A stretch of 60,452 nucleotides of DNA from Baia soyae (GCF_004341445.1 NZ_SLXV01000014.1:1-60452); one strand, 5' to 3'; positions 8,513-17,845 are shown, numbered from the stretch's first letter. The notes: generated by a model not told the origin, from the sequence alone. Translations and numbers: made by a program.

Positions 8513-9405
8513 GCATCTTCTTGAACAGAAATCGATTTTACATGGCAGTGCTGGCAATCATGACACACCACTACCCTTCCCTCAAAAATCTGGAGAAGTG
8601 TACGAATCACATTTTCCTCTTGTTGCTTCGTGTGCACAACTAACTTTTCAGGTGCGATCGATAAAAGGGAACTAACCACTAAATCTTCATGCGAGAGACT
8701 TTGATCCATAAGCTCTTGCACAGCTCCATCCAATTCGCGAAGTTGGTAAGGAGCTCCATCTTCCTTTAACAACTGAAACTGTTTCGATCCTTTATGAACA
8801 ACATGAATAAGTTCTACTTTCGGATTCTGAACCGACACAAAATAACGAAGAAGCTCAATAAAATCGCGATACTCTTTATCTAATTGATACTCTTCATACG
8901 CATCTTTTACACATCGAACGAGCGACTTCCGATACGCTTTGAGACGAAATCGAACAAATCCATCGATGGACAGGACACGATTTGAATCTAGATACATAGC
9001 AATTTGCTTACTAATCCGTTCTTTACGAACATGATAACCAGTGCGTAAGTAACTCCACGAATTTCGTTCTAATAACTGCTGGGCCCGAAATTCAATCTGG
9101 TCCATCTCTTCGAGTGTTATGTTCGTGTGTTCCTTTTGAATAATGCCTCTGATCAAATCCGTTTCAGCAAAATCACACAAAAAACTGGCTATTGCGTCTC
9201 CCATCTCCCGGTGTATTTCCTTGTCCTGAAGCCGACGCTTCCGCTGGGTATGTATTTGAAAAAAATGAAGCTCTCCAGTTGGTTCTTCTACAAATGATGC
9301 ATTGACGCCAATCTTCTTTAACTTCATTATCATGTTGCCAAAGCGATCACGTAAAAACGCCAACTGAATAGGATCTCGACGAGAAATGGAAATAGAGTAG
9401 TCCAA
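8509..9405 (-). CDS. ytxC: YtxC-like sporulation-associated protein
   Basis: About 298 residues, resembling YtxC, a protein of unknown biochemical role conserved in spore formers and located between dnaI and thrS in B. subtilis. The central part (KERISKQIAMYLDSN, FRLKAYRKSL) is helical and basic, and the C-terminus ends with a CHDCQHC cluster that could hold metal. No membrane segment is visible. TTG at 9405 has AAAGGAG 7 bases upstream and is preferred over the GTG at 9429, which also has a possible AGGAG 10 bases before it. Confidence 0.8.
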   Translation of the reverse strand: MDYSISISRRDPIQLAFLRDRFGNMIMKLKKIGVNASFVEEPTGELHFFQIHTQRKRRLQDKEIHREMGDAIASFLCDFAETDLIRGIIQKEHTNITLEEMDQIEFRAQQLLERNSWSYLRTGYHVRKERISKQIAMYLDSNRVLSIDGFVRFRLKAYRKSLVRCVKDAYEEYQLDKEYRDFIELLRYFVSVQNPKVELIHVVHKGSKQFQLLKEDGAPYQLRELDGAVQELMDQSLSHEDLVVSSLLSIAPEKLVVHTKQQEENVIRTLLQIFEGRVVVCHDCQHCHVKSISVQEDA

Positions 9406-9488
9406 TGTCCCACTCCTTTCTTTGTCCACACTGGCATTTCTCCTAGTATATGGGGTGATTGGCTAAGGTATACACAAAACCAAAAACT

Positions 9489-10082
9489 CTAGTGGAGCAC
9501 TAAATATCCCAGACCGATCACCGTAAAAATACCTGATACATAACGAATAATAATATCCCAGCGGGTATTTGTTTTTATTCTGGCTAATCGAAAACCCGTT
9601 TTATTGGGCCAAAATAACGGAATGCCCGATACTGTTAATGCATCTGCAAATAAATGCGAGAGATAGCCAGCCATAAAGTATCCAAAGTACACCTGATTCG
9701 GCGTAGCTAAAAAGCTAATCATTCCCACTAGCCCTACACCCAAAAGAGAGTGAGTAAAGCTTCTATGAGGAACATATGCGGCAATCAGCACATATAAACC
9801 AGTTAATGCAATCCATAGCGGACCGTGATAATAAAAGCATGCGGCTATGAGCAAAATCCCGATTAAGGATGCAAAAATCGACCGATATCGCGTCTTCAAG
9901 TTTAGCGTTATATATTTACTAATATAGCTTCCCTTATGATCTAAATCAGGCAACATACTACTAAGAGTTGCCACAGCAATCCCGATGGAAAGAGTGAGCC
10001 AATCTTGGCTTCCATCTGTATTCAAAGTAGCATAACCGACTCCGAATAAAGCTCCCATTGATAAATGTGTTTTTCCGGTCAT
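9489..10082 (-). CDS. DUF457/YdjM-type membrane-bound metal-dependent hydrolase family protein
   Basis: 197 residues with five or so hydrophobic segments. The family pattern is present: N-terminal TGKTHLSMGALFG, MLPDLDHKGSYISK, and RSFTHSLLG later. The histidines and aspartates (H7, DLDH, TH in RSFTHS, and HLFADALT) are those proposed to bind metal in YdjM-like proteins, whose substrate is unknown. GGGGGAT precedes the ATG. It stands alone between a lipoprotein gene and ytxC. Confidence 0.8.
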   Translation of the reverse strand: MTGKTHLSMGALFGVGYATLNTDGSQDWLTLSIGIAVATLSSMLPDLDHKGSYISKYITLNLKTRYRSIFASLIGILLIAACFYYHGPLWIALTGLYVLIAAYVPHRSFTHSLLGVGLVGMISFLATPNQVYFGYFMAGYLSHLFADALTVSGIPLFWPNKTGFRLARIKTNTRWDIIIRYVSGIFTVIGLGYLVLH

Positions 10083-10267
10083 TTTATCTATCCCCCTTTG
10101 TAAACTAAGATGAAACTCATTCTGCGTCTGTTAATGGGTTAAACTTAAATTTATGTACAATGTATATTTTATTATATATTATCTTAACTAGTTTCCTTTA
10201 TTAAAAAGTTTCTAATCTATTTGAAGTAATAAATCCTATTAATTTTTATGATCTCAAACTCGATTAA
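10083..10267. other. AT-rich intergenic region
   Basis: About 185 bases, very AT-rich, containing the promoter side of the DUF457 gene and ending at the lipoprotein terminator. No gene seen. Confidence 0.4.
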
Positions 10268-10323
10268 TAAAAAAACAAAGCCCCTAATCCACTAAAATAA
10301 TTAAGGATTAAGAGCTCTTTTTA
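10268..10323 (-). terminator. terminator after the YkyA-like gene
   Basis: On the minus strand AAGAGCTCTTAATCC pairs with GGATTAGGGGCTTT (two G-U pairs) and is followed by G-T7. Confidence 0.85.
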
Positions 10324-10349
10324 CACATTCAAATTAGATATTCTAGGAG

Positions 10350-10967
10350 TTACTTTTTGTCAACTGCTCCAATAAATTCTTGCAAAGATTTATTGTATGC
10401 ATTTGTTTTTTGCAGAGTTTCGTTGGTCACACTTAAATATTCTCCCTCTAACTTTGTCATCTCTTCCTCTATTTTACTCGAAAGTTCTTTCTTTGATGCA
10501 ACAGACTTTAACACTTCCTCTTGATTCGCTAGAGATTTCTCGGTAATTTCAATCATTTTTAGTTTAGAATCGAGAAGAGACTTTAAGTTAGCAAGAAGGG
10601 TATCACCCAGTTTCTTTAACTGCTCTTTTTTAATTTTGTCTACTTTCTTTTGGTTAGCAGGTAACTCCTCACTTAATTGTTGTACTCCTGTTTTATACTC
10701 TGCAAGCAATTTCATCATTTCCGTATGCTTGTCATTCATTTGTTTGATACTATCTTGATTTAGCCCAGTTTTTTGCAATGAAAGCATGACACTCCCAATT
10801 TCTGTGCTAAGAGAGTTTAATTTGACGAACTTCTGCTCATTTTCGTTAAACTTTGATATCGTTTTATTCATCTCTTTTCCTATTTCATTCACATTAACAG
10901 AATCCGAGAACAAGGAACAACCAGACAAGAGAACAAGAGAAAGCATAATAGCCAGAAATTTCTTCAT
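10350..10967 (-). CDS. YkyA-like cell-wall-associated lipoprotein
   Basis: 205 residues with a lipoprotein signal peptide: basic start, hydrophobic core, lipobox LLSGC with the cysteine near residue 17. The rest is mostly coiled-coil helix rich in lysine, glutamate and glutamine, as in the YkyA family of putative cell-wall-binding lipoproteins. It is expected to be anchored to the outer face of the membrane. GGAAGG precedes the ATG. The gene is monocistronic. Confidence 0.75.
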   Translation of the reverse strand: MKKFLAIMLSLVLLSGCSLFSDSVNVNEIGKEMNKTISKFNENEQKFVKLNSLSTEIGSVMLSLQKTGLNQDSIKQMNDKHTEMMKLLAEYKTGVQQLSEELPANQKKVDKIKKEQLKKLGDTLLANLKSLLDSKLKMIEITEKSLANQEEVLKSVASKKELSSKIEEEMTKLEGEYLSVTNETLQKTNAYNKSLQEFIGAVDKK

Positions 10968-11062
10968 AATATCCTTCCATTCTTCTATATGTATTATTTT
11001 TTAAAGCCACAAACACCATTGTAATATCTTTTAAGATCATTGAAAAGAAAAATATTTCATAC

Positions 11063-11098
11063 AACGAAAAAAGCCCTCTTTCTATATAAAAGAAGGCC
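11063..11098 (-). terminator. terminator after mqnC
   Basis: Stem GCCTTCTTT/AAAGAGGGC on the minus strand followed by T6, beginning about 12 bases past the mqnC stop. Confidence 0.85.
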
Positions 11099-11110
11099 AT
11101 ATCTATCTAA

Positions 11111-12226
11111 TTAGTTTTGCATAACAAAGTCGTTCTCGGTAAATTCGCCTTCCTCAAAAACACGTAAAGTCCGGTACTTCGTGTTCCGTTGGGCAGGTAC
11201 TTTACCAGCATCACGGATGAGCTGGATTGCGAGGTTGTTATTTACTTTATGGGTTGTACCCGCAGCAGAGACTACGTTTTCTTCGATCATCGTACTACCG
11301 AAGTCATTGCACCCAAAGTGAAGTGACTTCTTCCCAATATCTGGCCCCATGGTTACCCAAGAGGATTGGAAATTATCGATATTATCTAGCATAAGCCTAG
11401 CAATCGCTACTGCTTTTAGATATTCTTCAGGGGAAAGTTTTTCACGCTTCAGATTTGTAAAGTCTGGTTGGAATGTCCAGACGATAAAAGCTAGGAAGCC
11501 GCCTGTCCGATCCTGTTGATCGCGGATACGGAGTAAATGCATGATACGCTCTTCCACAGTCTCTCCAAAACCGATTACCATCGTAGCGGTTGAATGCATG
11601 CCCACACGATGCGCAGTATCCATCACTTCCATCCAGTCTTCCCATGTTCCCTTTAGACGAGAAATCTGTTTACGGATCCGATTATCTAAGATCTCAGCGC
11701 CTCCGCCTGGCAGGGAATCGAGTCCCGCTTCTTTCAGCTCACGCATAACTTGTTCCAACGTAAGTCCATCCGAAACTTCTTGCATCTTCCGGATCTCAGC
11801 TGGAGAAAATGAATGCATCGTGATCTCTGGAAACCGCTTCTTAATCTCACGTAAAAGGTCCGTATAGTAGTGAAATGACAAGTTAGGGTTGGTTCCACCC
11901 TGCATGAGGATTTCTGTACCACCTACATCAATGGTCTCTTGAATTTTTTGGAAAATAGTATCATCGTCTAATACATACCCTTCCGAAGAGCCCGGCGCTC
12001 GGTAAAAAGCGCAGAAACGACAATACGTATCACACACATTGGTATAGTTAATATTACGCCCAATGACAAAAGTGGTAACCGGCTCGGGATGCTTTTTTAA
12101 CATCATTTGATTCGCAGCCTCACCGATTTTCTCTATTTCATCACTATTCCATAAAGAGACGCCGTCTTCAAACGTAAGTCTTTCTCCTTTTAATGCGCGT
12201 TCCAATATCGCATCGATGTTCGACAT
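11111..12226 (-). CDS. mqnC: cyclic dehypoxanthine futalosine synthase (radical SAM)
   Basis: 371 residues. The radical-SAM cluster motif CDTYCRFC (CX3CX2C) is near residue 70, followed by FYRAPGSSEGY and the GGTEILMQGG and SLPGGGAEIL stretches characteristic of MqnC. The enzyme closes the ring of dehypoxanthine futalosine in the futalosine route to menaquinone. Start ATG at 12226 has GGAGGTG 6 bases upstream; the GTG at 12235 overlaps that site. No other mqn gene is in the window. It sits alone between YkyA-like and an unknown gene. Confidence 0.95.
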   Translation of the reverse strand: MSNIDAILERALKGERLTFEDGVSLWNSDEIEKIGEAANQMMLKKHPEPVTTFVIGRNINYTNVCDTYCRFCAFYRAPGSSEGYVLDDDTIFQKIQETIDVGGTEILMQGGTNPNLSFHYYTDLLREIKKRFPEITMHSFSPAEIRKMQEVSDGLTLEQVMRELKEAGLDSLPGGGAEILDNRIRKQISRLKGTWEDWMEVMDTAHRVGMHSTATMVIGFGETVEERIMHLLRIRDQQDRTGGFLAFIVWTFQPDFTNLKREKLSPEEYLKAVAIARLMLDNIDNFQSSWVTMGPDIGKKSLHFGCNDFGSTMIEENVVSAAGTTHKVNNNLAIQLIRDAGKVPAQRNTKYRTLRVFEEGEFTENDFVMQN

Positions 12227-12283
12227 CTCATTCACCTCCAGATCCCATATATCATCATGTTCATTTTATCACATGATTGCACA

Positions 12284-12322
12284 AAGCACATGAGATTTTG
12301 CTCATCACAAATTCATGTGCTT
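12284..12322 (-). terminator. hairpin between an unknown gene and mqnC
   Basis: Perfect 10-bp inverted repeat AAGCACATGA/TCATGTGCTT with a 19-base loop. The following T-tract is poor, so this may be a weak terminator of the upstream gene or part of the mqnC control region. Confidence 0.4.
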
Positions 12323-12350
12323 CCTTCGTCAGATTACAAATGATAGATAA

Positions 12351-13088
12351 CTATACAAAACGCCCCGTTAACCATGCTTCTACTGATACAATCCCGCCAA
12401 CTGCTGGCTCTCCTTCAGTCACACGATCTAGTGACGCAAATACGACGTAAGCCGAACCTACTGTCTGCACGGTGAGTTGCCAGTATTGCACTTGGGATAA
12501 CTCGTTTTCCAAGAGTTGTGCATCTATCACCACACCATTTAGTAAAATGGTTGGTGCCAGAACATCATTCACTTCATCGTTAAAAATCCCAAGCGGAACT
12601 AAGGATTCAGATGACAGCGGAACTTCTGGATCTTGTTTTTGGTCAAATTCCTCTTCTGTAGCAAAGCAACGTACCTGATTAGCAAATGCAGCAAGCTCCA
12701 CATTACGCGTTTCAGACTGTTGAAACACCTCTAACACTTCCATATCGCCTGTTTGAAACACAAATGGATACACGCCCGACTCTGGGTTTGTCTCCTCTTC
12801 TGGTCTCATCGAGCCAAATGTGAGCCCTGTCAATTCACCTTCTTCATTGGTATCTACTTCATAGATCCCGACAGGAGAAATCATCCCTTTACGATGGTGG
12901 AAATTGACATGGAATACTTCATTATCTTCATCCATAAGCGCAACGATCTCTTCCCCATTCGAAAAAACGAGCGAAAACTTCCGGCCAAAAGAAGTCTCTG
13001 TTTGCTCACCCGTTCGAACAACAAGATCTAGGTACTCCATAAATTGCTCTTCACTTTCAATCGCAAAACCCATAGAATGAGCTGGCAT
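12351..13088 (-). CDS. hypothetical acidic protein, 245 aa
   Basis: Family not recognised. The protein is soluble and acidic, with no signal peptide or membrane segment. Its mixed alpha/beta pattern is marked by repeated short strands (VFSNGEEIVALMDEDNEVFHVNF; YVVFASLDRVTEGE). GGAGAG lies about 10 bases before the ATG, supporting expression. It is transcribed toward mqnC but separated by about 125 bases, and follows the tRNA cluster and its terminator, so it probably has its own promoter in 13089-13200. Confidence 0.7.
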   Translation of the reverse strand: MPAHSMGFAIESEEQFMEYLDLVVRTGEQTETSFGRKFSLVFSNGEEIVALMDEDNEVFHVNFHHRKGMISPVGIYEVDTNEEGELTGLTFGSMRPEEETNPESGVYPFVFQTGDMEVLEVFQQSETRNVELAAFANQVRCFATEEEFDQKQDPEVPLSSESLVPLGIFNDEVNDVLAPTILLNGVVIDAQLLENELSQVQYWQLTVQTVGSAYVVFASLDRVTEGEPAVGGIVSVEAWLTGRFV

Positions 13089-13201
13089 ACTATGTACTCT
13101 CCTTTAGTTGCTAAATATTCTAACCCATCAGTAGGGAATTTTTTATACATCATTATCCATTCTTCAGTATCCTAAATTGTATCTATCATTTATATTTTTA
13201 C

Positions 13202-13243
13202 AAAAAAAACGGTTTGCACTTTTGTTTGCAAACCGTTTTTTAT
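13202..13243 (-). terminator. terminator of the tRNA cluster
   Basis: Stem CGGTTTGCA/TGCAAACCG with an 8-base loop and A8/T6 on the two sides, so it can stop transcription in either direction. Confidence 0.9.
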
Positions 13244-13244
13244 A

Positions 13245-13333
13245 TGGTGCCGAGGGTCGGGCTCGAACCGACACGGTAGTCACCTACCGCAGGATTTTAA
13301 GTCCTGTGCGTCTGCCTATTCCGCCACCCCGGC
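13245..13333 (-). tRNA. tRNA-Leu (UAA)
   Basis: Class II tRNA with a long variable arm; acceptor GCCGGGG/CCTCGGC, anticodon loop CTTAAAA giving UAA, T-loop GGTTCGAGCC. The 3' CCA is encoded (13245-13247). Confidence 0.96.
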
Positions 13334-13365
13334 AAGGCAGTATGATTTAAATTCATTGGTAAAAA

Positions 13366-13440
13366 TGGAGCGGAAGACGGGACTCGAACCCGCGACCCTC
13401 GCCTTGGCAAGGCGATGCTCTACCACTGAGCCACTTCCGC
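13366..13440 (-). tRNA. tRNA-Gly (GCC)
   Basis: Full cloverleaf of 72 bases plus encoded CCA. Acceptor GCGGAAG/CTTCCGC, anticodon stem TCGCC/GGCGA with loop TTGCCAA, anticodon GCC. Confidence 0.96.
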
Positions 13441-13444
13441 AAAA

Positions 13445-13520
<76 letters not shown>

Positions 13521-13575
13521 ATACTTTCTTGTTAGTAGTTATTATGTAACGTTCGCTACTAACAAGAAAGAGTAT
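13521..13575 (-). repeat. long inverted repeat ahead of tRNA-Phe
   Basis: CTTTCTTGTTAGTAG and its exact complement face each other across a 17-base loop, and the stem is extended by ATACT with a 2-base bulge. It directly abuts the tRNA-Phe 5' end, so the tRNA precursor would begin with a hairpin. There is no T-run, so it is not an ordinary terminator for dnaI. Confidence 0.6.
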
Positions 13576-13600
13576 AACATGGTCTTCTTCCTGAATGCAA
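13571..13600 (-). promoter_or_regulatory. promoter of the tRNA cluster
   Basis: TTGCAT-N18-TATACT on the minus strand (-35 13595-13600, -10 13571-13576). The -10 overlaps the outer arm of the inverted repeat. Confidence 0.5.
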
Positions 13601-13619
13601 CATGTTTTTTATTATATTT

Positions 13620-14555
13620 TTACAGCTCGCTTTTCCTTCGATTATGGCCATCCACAAAATAAGCAGCCGTATAATGTTGGATTCGTTCCATGATCCGCTT
13701 TGCTTTCATCACATCTTGTCCATTCTTTTCACCTAAACGAAGATGAGTCTCTAACTCCTCTAAGTCCAAGTTAGAGGTATAGATAGTAGGTAAGCCCTCA
13801 GCCGCACGATAATGAAGCAAAGCGCCTAAAATTTCGTCACGCTTCCACACCGTTAAATACTCTGCCCCAATATCATCTAAGATGAGGACTTGTACTTCTT
13901 TAAATGCCTGCAACTTCTGTTGAAGAGAATGGTCTTGAATCGCATCCTGAACTTCTCTTATCAGGTCTGGAACATAAACCAGATAAGAATGGATGTTATG
14001 CTCGACTAGCTTATTTGCAATCGCCCCTGCAATGCGGCTTTTGCCCACTCCAAGCGGACCGTGTAAATATAATCCCCTTGCCGGAATTCCTTCCGAAAAG
14101 GACATACAAAAATCCATCGTAGCAGCAATCACTTCACTTCGTTCATCAAACTCCATTGTTTCAAAGCTCGAATGCAAAATCTCTTTCGGAATATGGAGAG
14201 ATCGAATGAGCTTCTGCTTCTCTTTCATGGATTCAAAAGCGGCTAGTTTTTGACACTTCTTCATCCGAAACTCAATATATCCACCATATTGATTTAAATA
14301 TGGATAATGCCCAGAGATCATATTAGGGCATCTTTCTAAACCAGAGCAACGACTACAATTTTCCCACTCGGACACCATCTGATTCATCTGAGGAAGCGAA
14401 CGGAGATACTGCTCTGGTGGAATTTCGGGATGTCGCTCCACAAAACTGCGAACCGCTCGATGTTGTTTCAACAGGTTTACTTGCTTTTCCATCCGCTCTG
14501 GTGTAATTCCTGTCCGACGTAACATCGGCTTTACAACTTCGGAAATGGGATTCAC
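13620..14555 (-). CDS. dnaI: primosomal protein DnaI (helicase loader)
   Basis: 311 residues, AAA+ loader of the replicative helicase in Firmicutes. The N-terminal part has a cysteine cluster (CSRCSGLERCP) that binds zinc and contacts the helicase. Walker A is GPLGVGKSR near residue 170 and Walker B is VLILDDIGAE. The GTG start overlaps the dnaB stop as GTGA, with GGAGCA upstream, so translation is coupled to dnaB. It is the last gene of nrdR-dnaB-dnaI. Confidence 0.97.
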   Translation of the reverse strand: MNPISEVVKPMLRRTGITPERMEKQVNLLKQHRAVRSFVERHPEIPPEQYLRSLPQMNQMVSEWENCSRCSGLERCPNMISGHYPYLNQYGGYIEFRMKKCQKLAAFESMKEKQKLIRSLHIPKEILHSSFETMEFDERSEVIAATMDFCMSFSEGIPARGLYLHGPLGVGKSRIAGAIANKLVEHNIHSYLVYVPDLIREVQDAIQDHSLQQKLQAFKEVQVLILDDIGAEYLTVWKRDEILGALLHYRAAEGLPTIYTSNLDLEELETHLRLGEKNGQDVMKAKRIMERIQHYTAAYFVDGHNRRKSEL

Positions 14556-16015
14556 GGCATCTGCTCCTTTTCTCCTCGATTCGCTAATTTTTCATTCATT
14601 AGGCGAAGTTTGGCTTGTAATCTTATCTTATTTTGCTCTAATTCTTCTTCACTCAACGTAGATGCAACTTCATTATTTTTTTCCCGCTCTAACTGCTGTG
14701 CCACTGCTTTGGGTAGAATTGATTTGGAACGCTTTGATTTCGTCGATCGAGCTGTAGTTCCTACACTGCCTTGAGACTCCCACTGCTCACTCTTCGCTAT
14801 CTCGATTGCCTGCTCCATTGTTTTTACTTGTGCCCGCACCCAATGTGCAGCAATCTTATCAATTAGACTCCAGGTTAATTTCCGATTGTATTTAATCATC
14901 ACATAGTCAATCAACACATTCACGACCTGAGGCGATAAATCATACTTTTGCACTAGTTTCTCCACAATCTTTAAATCACTATCAGAGACAGGCCCGCCCC
15001 CTTGATAGCGATGTAACAATTCCACAGGAGATACAGTAGCTAGCAAATGGAAATGTTTCTCTTCTGGTGAAGCATCGGGTGCAATTATCTCTTGGCTTTC
15101 CCGAGAAAGCGATGTCTGCTTGAAAGACTCTTCTTCCTGCAACTGCTTTTGATGGATTTGAACCTGTGGCAACCCGCCAAATCGAAGCTGGTACTCTCCG
15201 CGGACATAATTTCGTAGACGCTCTAAGTTGATTTCTCCTCGTTGCGTGATGTACGGATCTTGCAGCACGGCTACCAAATCCCATGTTTCTAATTGATATA
15301 AGAAACAAATCTCTTTTAATTGAGCAATGCATTCTGGGGTCCACGTACTTGAGTGGATAATCGACTGTAAACGCACTTTAATAGAGGTAAAATCCTCATC
15401 GGACCACATCGGATTTTGGCCCTGTTGTAAATCTTCTCGAATCGGATGCTCCGGGGCCGGAAATTCCTGATCAATCTCTCCCATCTGTTGCAGATCTTGA
15501 GGAGAGAAACTACCGTATACCTCTTTAAATGGCTTTGTCACATTTCGCTTTACTTGTTTTCGCCAGTTTTCAGATGGCACCGGCCCTAGCAATCTCTTTC
15601 GTAATTCTGGATAGATCTCTTTTCCTACCGATTGATATAGAGCTAGATTAAAAACTTCACTCTGAAAAAATTGGACAGGAGAAAGAGGGGGAACCACTTC
15701 ATATTCATAGATTAAGCCGTTTTGAGGATTCCCAAGCTCATACGTATTTAGTAATCCTACACCTTCGAGCCGATGACGAGCCTCTAAAAAAGAGTCATAG
15801 GGCGTTCCTAGCATCTTCATTAGCATGGCATGTGTATGTACTTCCGTCATTCCTGCACGTTCGGTAGGCAATTGATAGGAAAGAGTTAAACAGAGACTAT
15901 AGGCAGTTGCCCCGATCAATGGTTGATACAGTTGGGTTAGCACAATCAAATCAGTTGGTGCTAACGGACGATGTGAACGACAATACCATCCTAATTCTTT
16001 CCAAAGAAACGCCAT
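14552..16015 (-). CDS. dnaB: replication initiation and membrane attachment protein DnaB
   Basis: About 487 residues; the Firmicute DnaB (DnaB/DnaD superfamily), which helps DnaD and DnaI load the helicase at oriC and at restart. The N-terminal winged-helix region (FLWKELGWYCRSHRP) and the C-terminal DnaB_2 helix (LIDYVMIKYNRKLTWSLIDKIAAHW near residues 360-390) are seen. The tail is basic. ATG at 16015 is preferred, with GGAGG 11 bases upstream; the GTG at 16033 overlaps that site. It overlaps dnaI by 3-4 bases. Confidence 0.95.
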   Translation of the reverse strand: MAFLWKELGWYCRSHRPLAPTDLIVLTQLYQPLIGATAYSLCLTLSYQLPTERAGMTEVHTHAMLMKMLGTPYDSFLEARHRLEGVGLLNTYELGNPQNGLIYEYEVVPPLSPVQFFQSEVFNLALYQSVGKEIYPELRKRLLGPVPSENWRKQVKRNVTKPFKEVYGSFSPQDLQQMGEIDQEFPAPEHPIREDLQQGQNPMWSDEDFTSIKVRLQSIIHSSTWTPECIAQLKEICFLYQLETWDLVAVLQDPYITQRGEINLERLRNYVRGEYQLRFGGLPQVQIHQKQLQEEESFKQTSLSRESQEIIAPDASPEEKHFHLLATVSPVELLHRYQGGGPVSDSDLKIVEKLVQKYDLSPQVVNVLIDYVMIKYNRKLTWSLIDKIAAHWVRAQVKTMEQAIEIAKSEQWESQGSVGTTARSTKSKRSKSILPKAVAQQLEREKNNEVASTLSEEELEQNKIRLQAKLRLMNEKLANRGEKEQMP

Positions 16016-16101
16016 TTTCTGGTCTTCCTCCACACTTTCAATACTGATTTGTCCATTTTAACATAGGTTCCAATTTTAGAAAAAAGCTCATTTTTATCCA
16101 A

Positions 16102-16596
16102 TTAATCCTTATCTTCTTCAGAAGCCTTTTCGGTATTCTCCTGACGAGAACGCTGTAATAAGTCTAGTTCTGTAACAAAAACGTTAATATCCTTGAACTG
16201 GCGATAGACAGAAGCAAATCGAACGTAAGCTACCTCATCAATGGCCATCAAGCGATCCATTACATACTCTCCAATTTCATTACTGAGGACTTCTGACGTA
16301 TTTTGATCACGTAACTGCTTTTCAATCTCGTGGACTAGCTTTTCTAAGCTTTCGACTGAAACAGGGCGCTTTTCACAAGCGCGAATCAAACCGCGTAGTA
16401 GTTTCTCGCGATTAAACTCTTCTCTACTTCCATCTTTTTTCACCACAATTAACGGTTTTTCCTCTATCATCTCAAAGGTTGTAAATCGCTGCTCGCACTC
16501 TTCACATTCTCTCCGTCTGCGAATCGCTCTTCCTTCATGGGCAGGTCGTGAATCTAACACACGAGATCCATAATGATTACATTCTGGACACCTCAT
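16102..16596 (-). CDS. nrdR: transcriptional repressor NrdR
   Basis: 164 residues. The zinc ribbon ([18 protein letters not shown], then [12 protein letters not shown]) and the ATP-cone ([16 protein letters not shown]) are in the usual order. NrdR senses ATP/dATP and represses ribonucleotide reductase genes. ATG at 16596 begins at the conserved MRCP, with AAGGAGG 8 bases upstream; the longer frame to 16647 is not supported. It leads the nrdR-dnaB-dnaI operon, as in B. subtilis (ytcG). Confidence 0.97.
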   Translation of the reverse strand: MRCPECNHYGSRVLDSRPAHEGRAIRRRRECEECEQRFTTFEMIEEKPLIVVKKDGSREEFNREKLLRGLIRACEKRPVSVESLEKLVHEIEKQLRDQNTSEVLSNEIGEYVMDRLMAIDEVAYVRFASVYRQFKDINVFVTELDLLQRSRQENTEKASEEDKD

Positions 16597-16700
16597 CCTT
16601 ACATCCTCCTTCGCCATCCAAAAAACTTTTCGCTCTAGTAATTTCAAATCTATTTTATTTCATCATCCTTAATATATAAACAATGAAAAATCGAAGTGCC

Positions 16701-16730
16701 TAAAAACCCGAGCCTATGATAGCTCGGGTT
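16701..16730 (-). terminator. terminator after gapB
   Basis: 9-bp stem AACCCGAGC/GCTCGGGTT followed by T5 on the minus strand. Confidence 0.88.
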
Positions 16731-16754
16731 ATATTTCTCTAACCATATTATATA

Positions 16755-17795
16755 CTAAGCAGATTGTACTTCCACTTGCTCATTCTCTTGACTAGCAGAT
16801 GAACTCACTAGTTTCACCAAGTCGACTACACGACAAGAATAACCCCACTCATTATCATACCATGCTAACACCTTCACTTGGCGATCACCCATTACCATAG
16901 TAGATAATCCATCTACTATGGAAGAATTTTCGTTACCAATGAAGTCTGATGATACCAATGGCAATTCCGTATAGGCTAGGATTCCTTTCATCGCACCCTC
17001 AGCGGCTTGGTTCAACGCATGATTGACTTGCTCTTTAGTAGCATCTACTTTTAGATCCACAACCAAATCGACGATGGATACATTAGGAGTTGGGACACGT
17101 AGAGAAAACCCGTTTAACTTTCCTTGTAGTTCCGGAATCACAAGACCTAATGCTTTAGCCGCCCCTGTTTTAGTTGGGATGATCGATTGGCCACATGCGC
17201 GAGCTCGGCGTAAATCTTTATGTGGATTATCTAAATTTAATTGATCATTTGTATAACTATGGATCGTTGTCATGAGACCATGCTCAATTCCAAACGTGTC
17301 ATGCAACACTTTGGCAACGGGAGCTAAACAGTTCGTCGTACAGGAAGCATTTGAGATCACATGATGGTTTTCAGGTTGATAGATATCTTCATTTACCCCT
17401 AGAACAATGGTAGCGTCTTCATTTTTCGCCGGAGCCGTAATCACTACCTTTTTAGCACCTGCTTGTAAGTGTAGTCCTGCTCCTTCACGGTCGACAAATT
17501 TCCCTGTTGCTTCTACGACCACATCAACTTTCAACTCTGTCCAAGGTAACTCAGCTGGATTTCGGTTGGAAGTTAACTGAACAAATTGTTTATTTACATA
17601 AATACCGCCATCTGTAGCGATTACTTCCTCGTCAAAAAAACCATGAATTGTGTCATACTTAATTAGATGTGCTAAAGTTTCGGCTGGATAACTAGCATTA
17701 ATTGCTACTATTTCTATTGTTGGGTCAACTATTGCTTTTCTAAAAAACATTCTACCAATGCGGCCAAATCCATTGATTGCGACACGAATGCTCAT
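16755..17795 (-). CDS. gapB: glyceraldehyde-3-phosphate dehydrogenase, GapB type (gluconeogenic)
   Basis: 346 residues. The Rossmann motif is INGFGRIGRM and the active site is NASCTTNC, with cysteine near residue 154. The early AINASYPAETLAHLIKYD is the GapB pattern rather than GapA. GapB works in the gluconeogenic direction, prefers NADP(H), and so also supplies NADPH. It is flanked by the nrdR operon and a lytic transglycosylase, matching the B. subtilis neighbourhood except that speD is absent. Its promoter contains a CcpN-like site. Confidence 0.93.
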   Translation of the reverse strand: MSIRVAINGFGRIGRMFFRKAIVDPTIEIVAINASYPAETLAHLIKYDTIHGFFDEEVIATDGGIYVNKQFVQLTSNRNPAELPWTELKVDVVVEATGKFVDREGAGLHLQAGAKKVVITAPAKNEDATIVLGVNEDIYQPENHHVISNASCTTNCLAPVAKVLHDTFGIEHGLMTTIHSYTNDQLNLDNPHKDLRRARACGQSIIPTKTGAAKALGLVIPELQGKLNGFSLRVPTPNVSIVDLVVDLKVDATKEQVNHALNQAAEGAMKGILAYTELPLVSSDFIGNENSSIVDGLSTMVMGDRQVKVLAWYDNEWGYSCRVVDLVKLVSSSASQENEQVEVQSA

Positions 17796-17845
17796 TATGG
17801 ATAAATCCCCTTCCGCCTATATAATACACACAATTCCCCTTTAAT

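Noticed and set aside
10786-11100. Short ORFs on both strands around the lipoprotein start
   Set aside because: They overlap the signal peptide of the YkyA-like gene or its promoter region and have no supporting signals.
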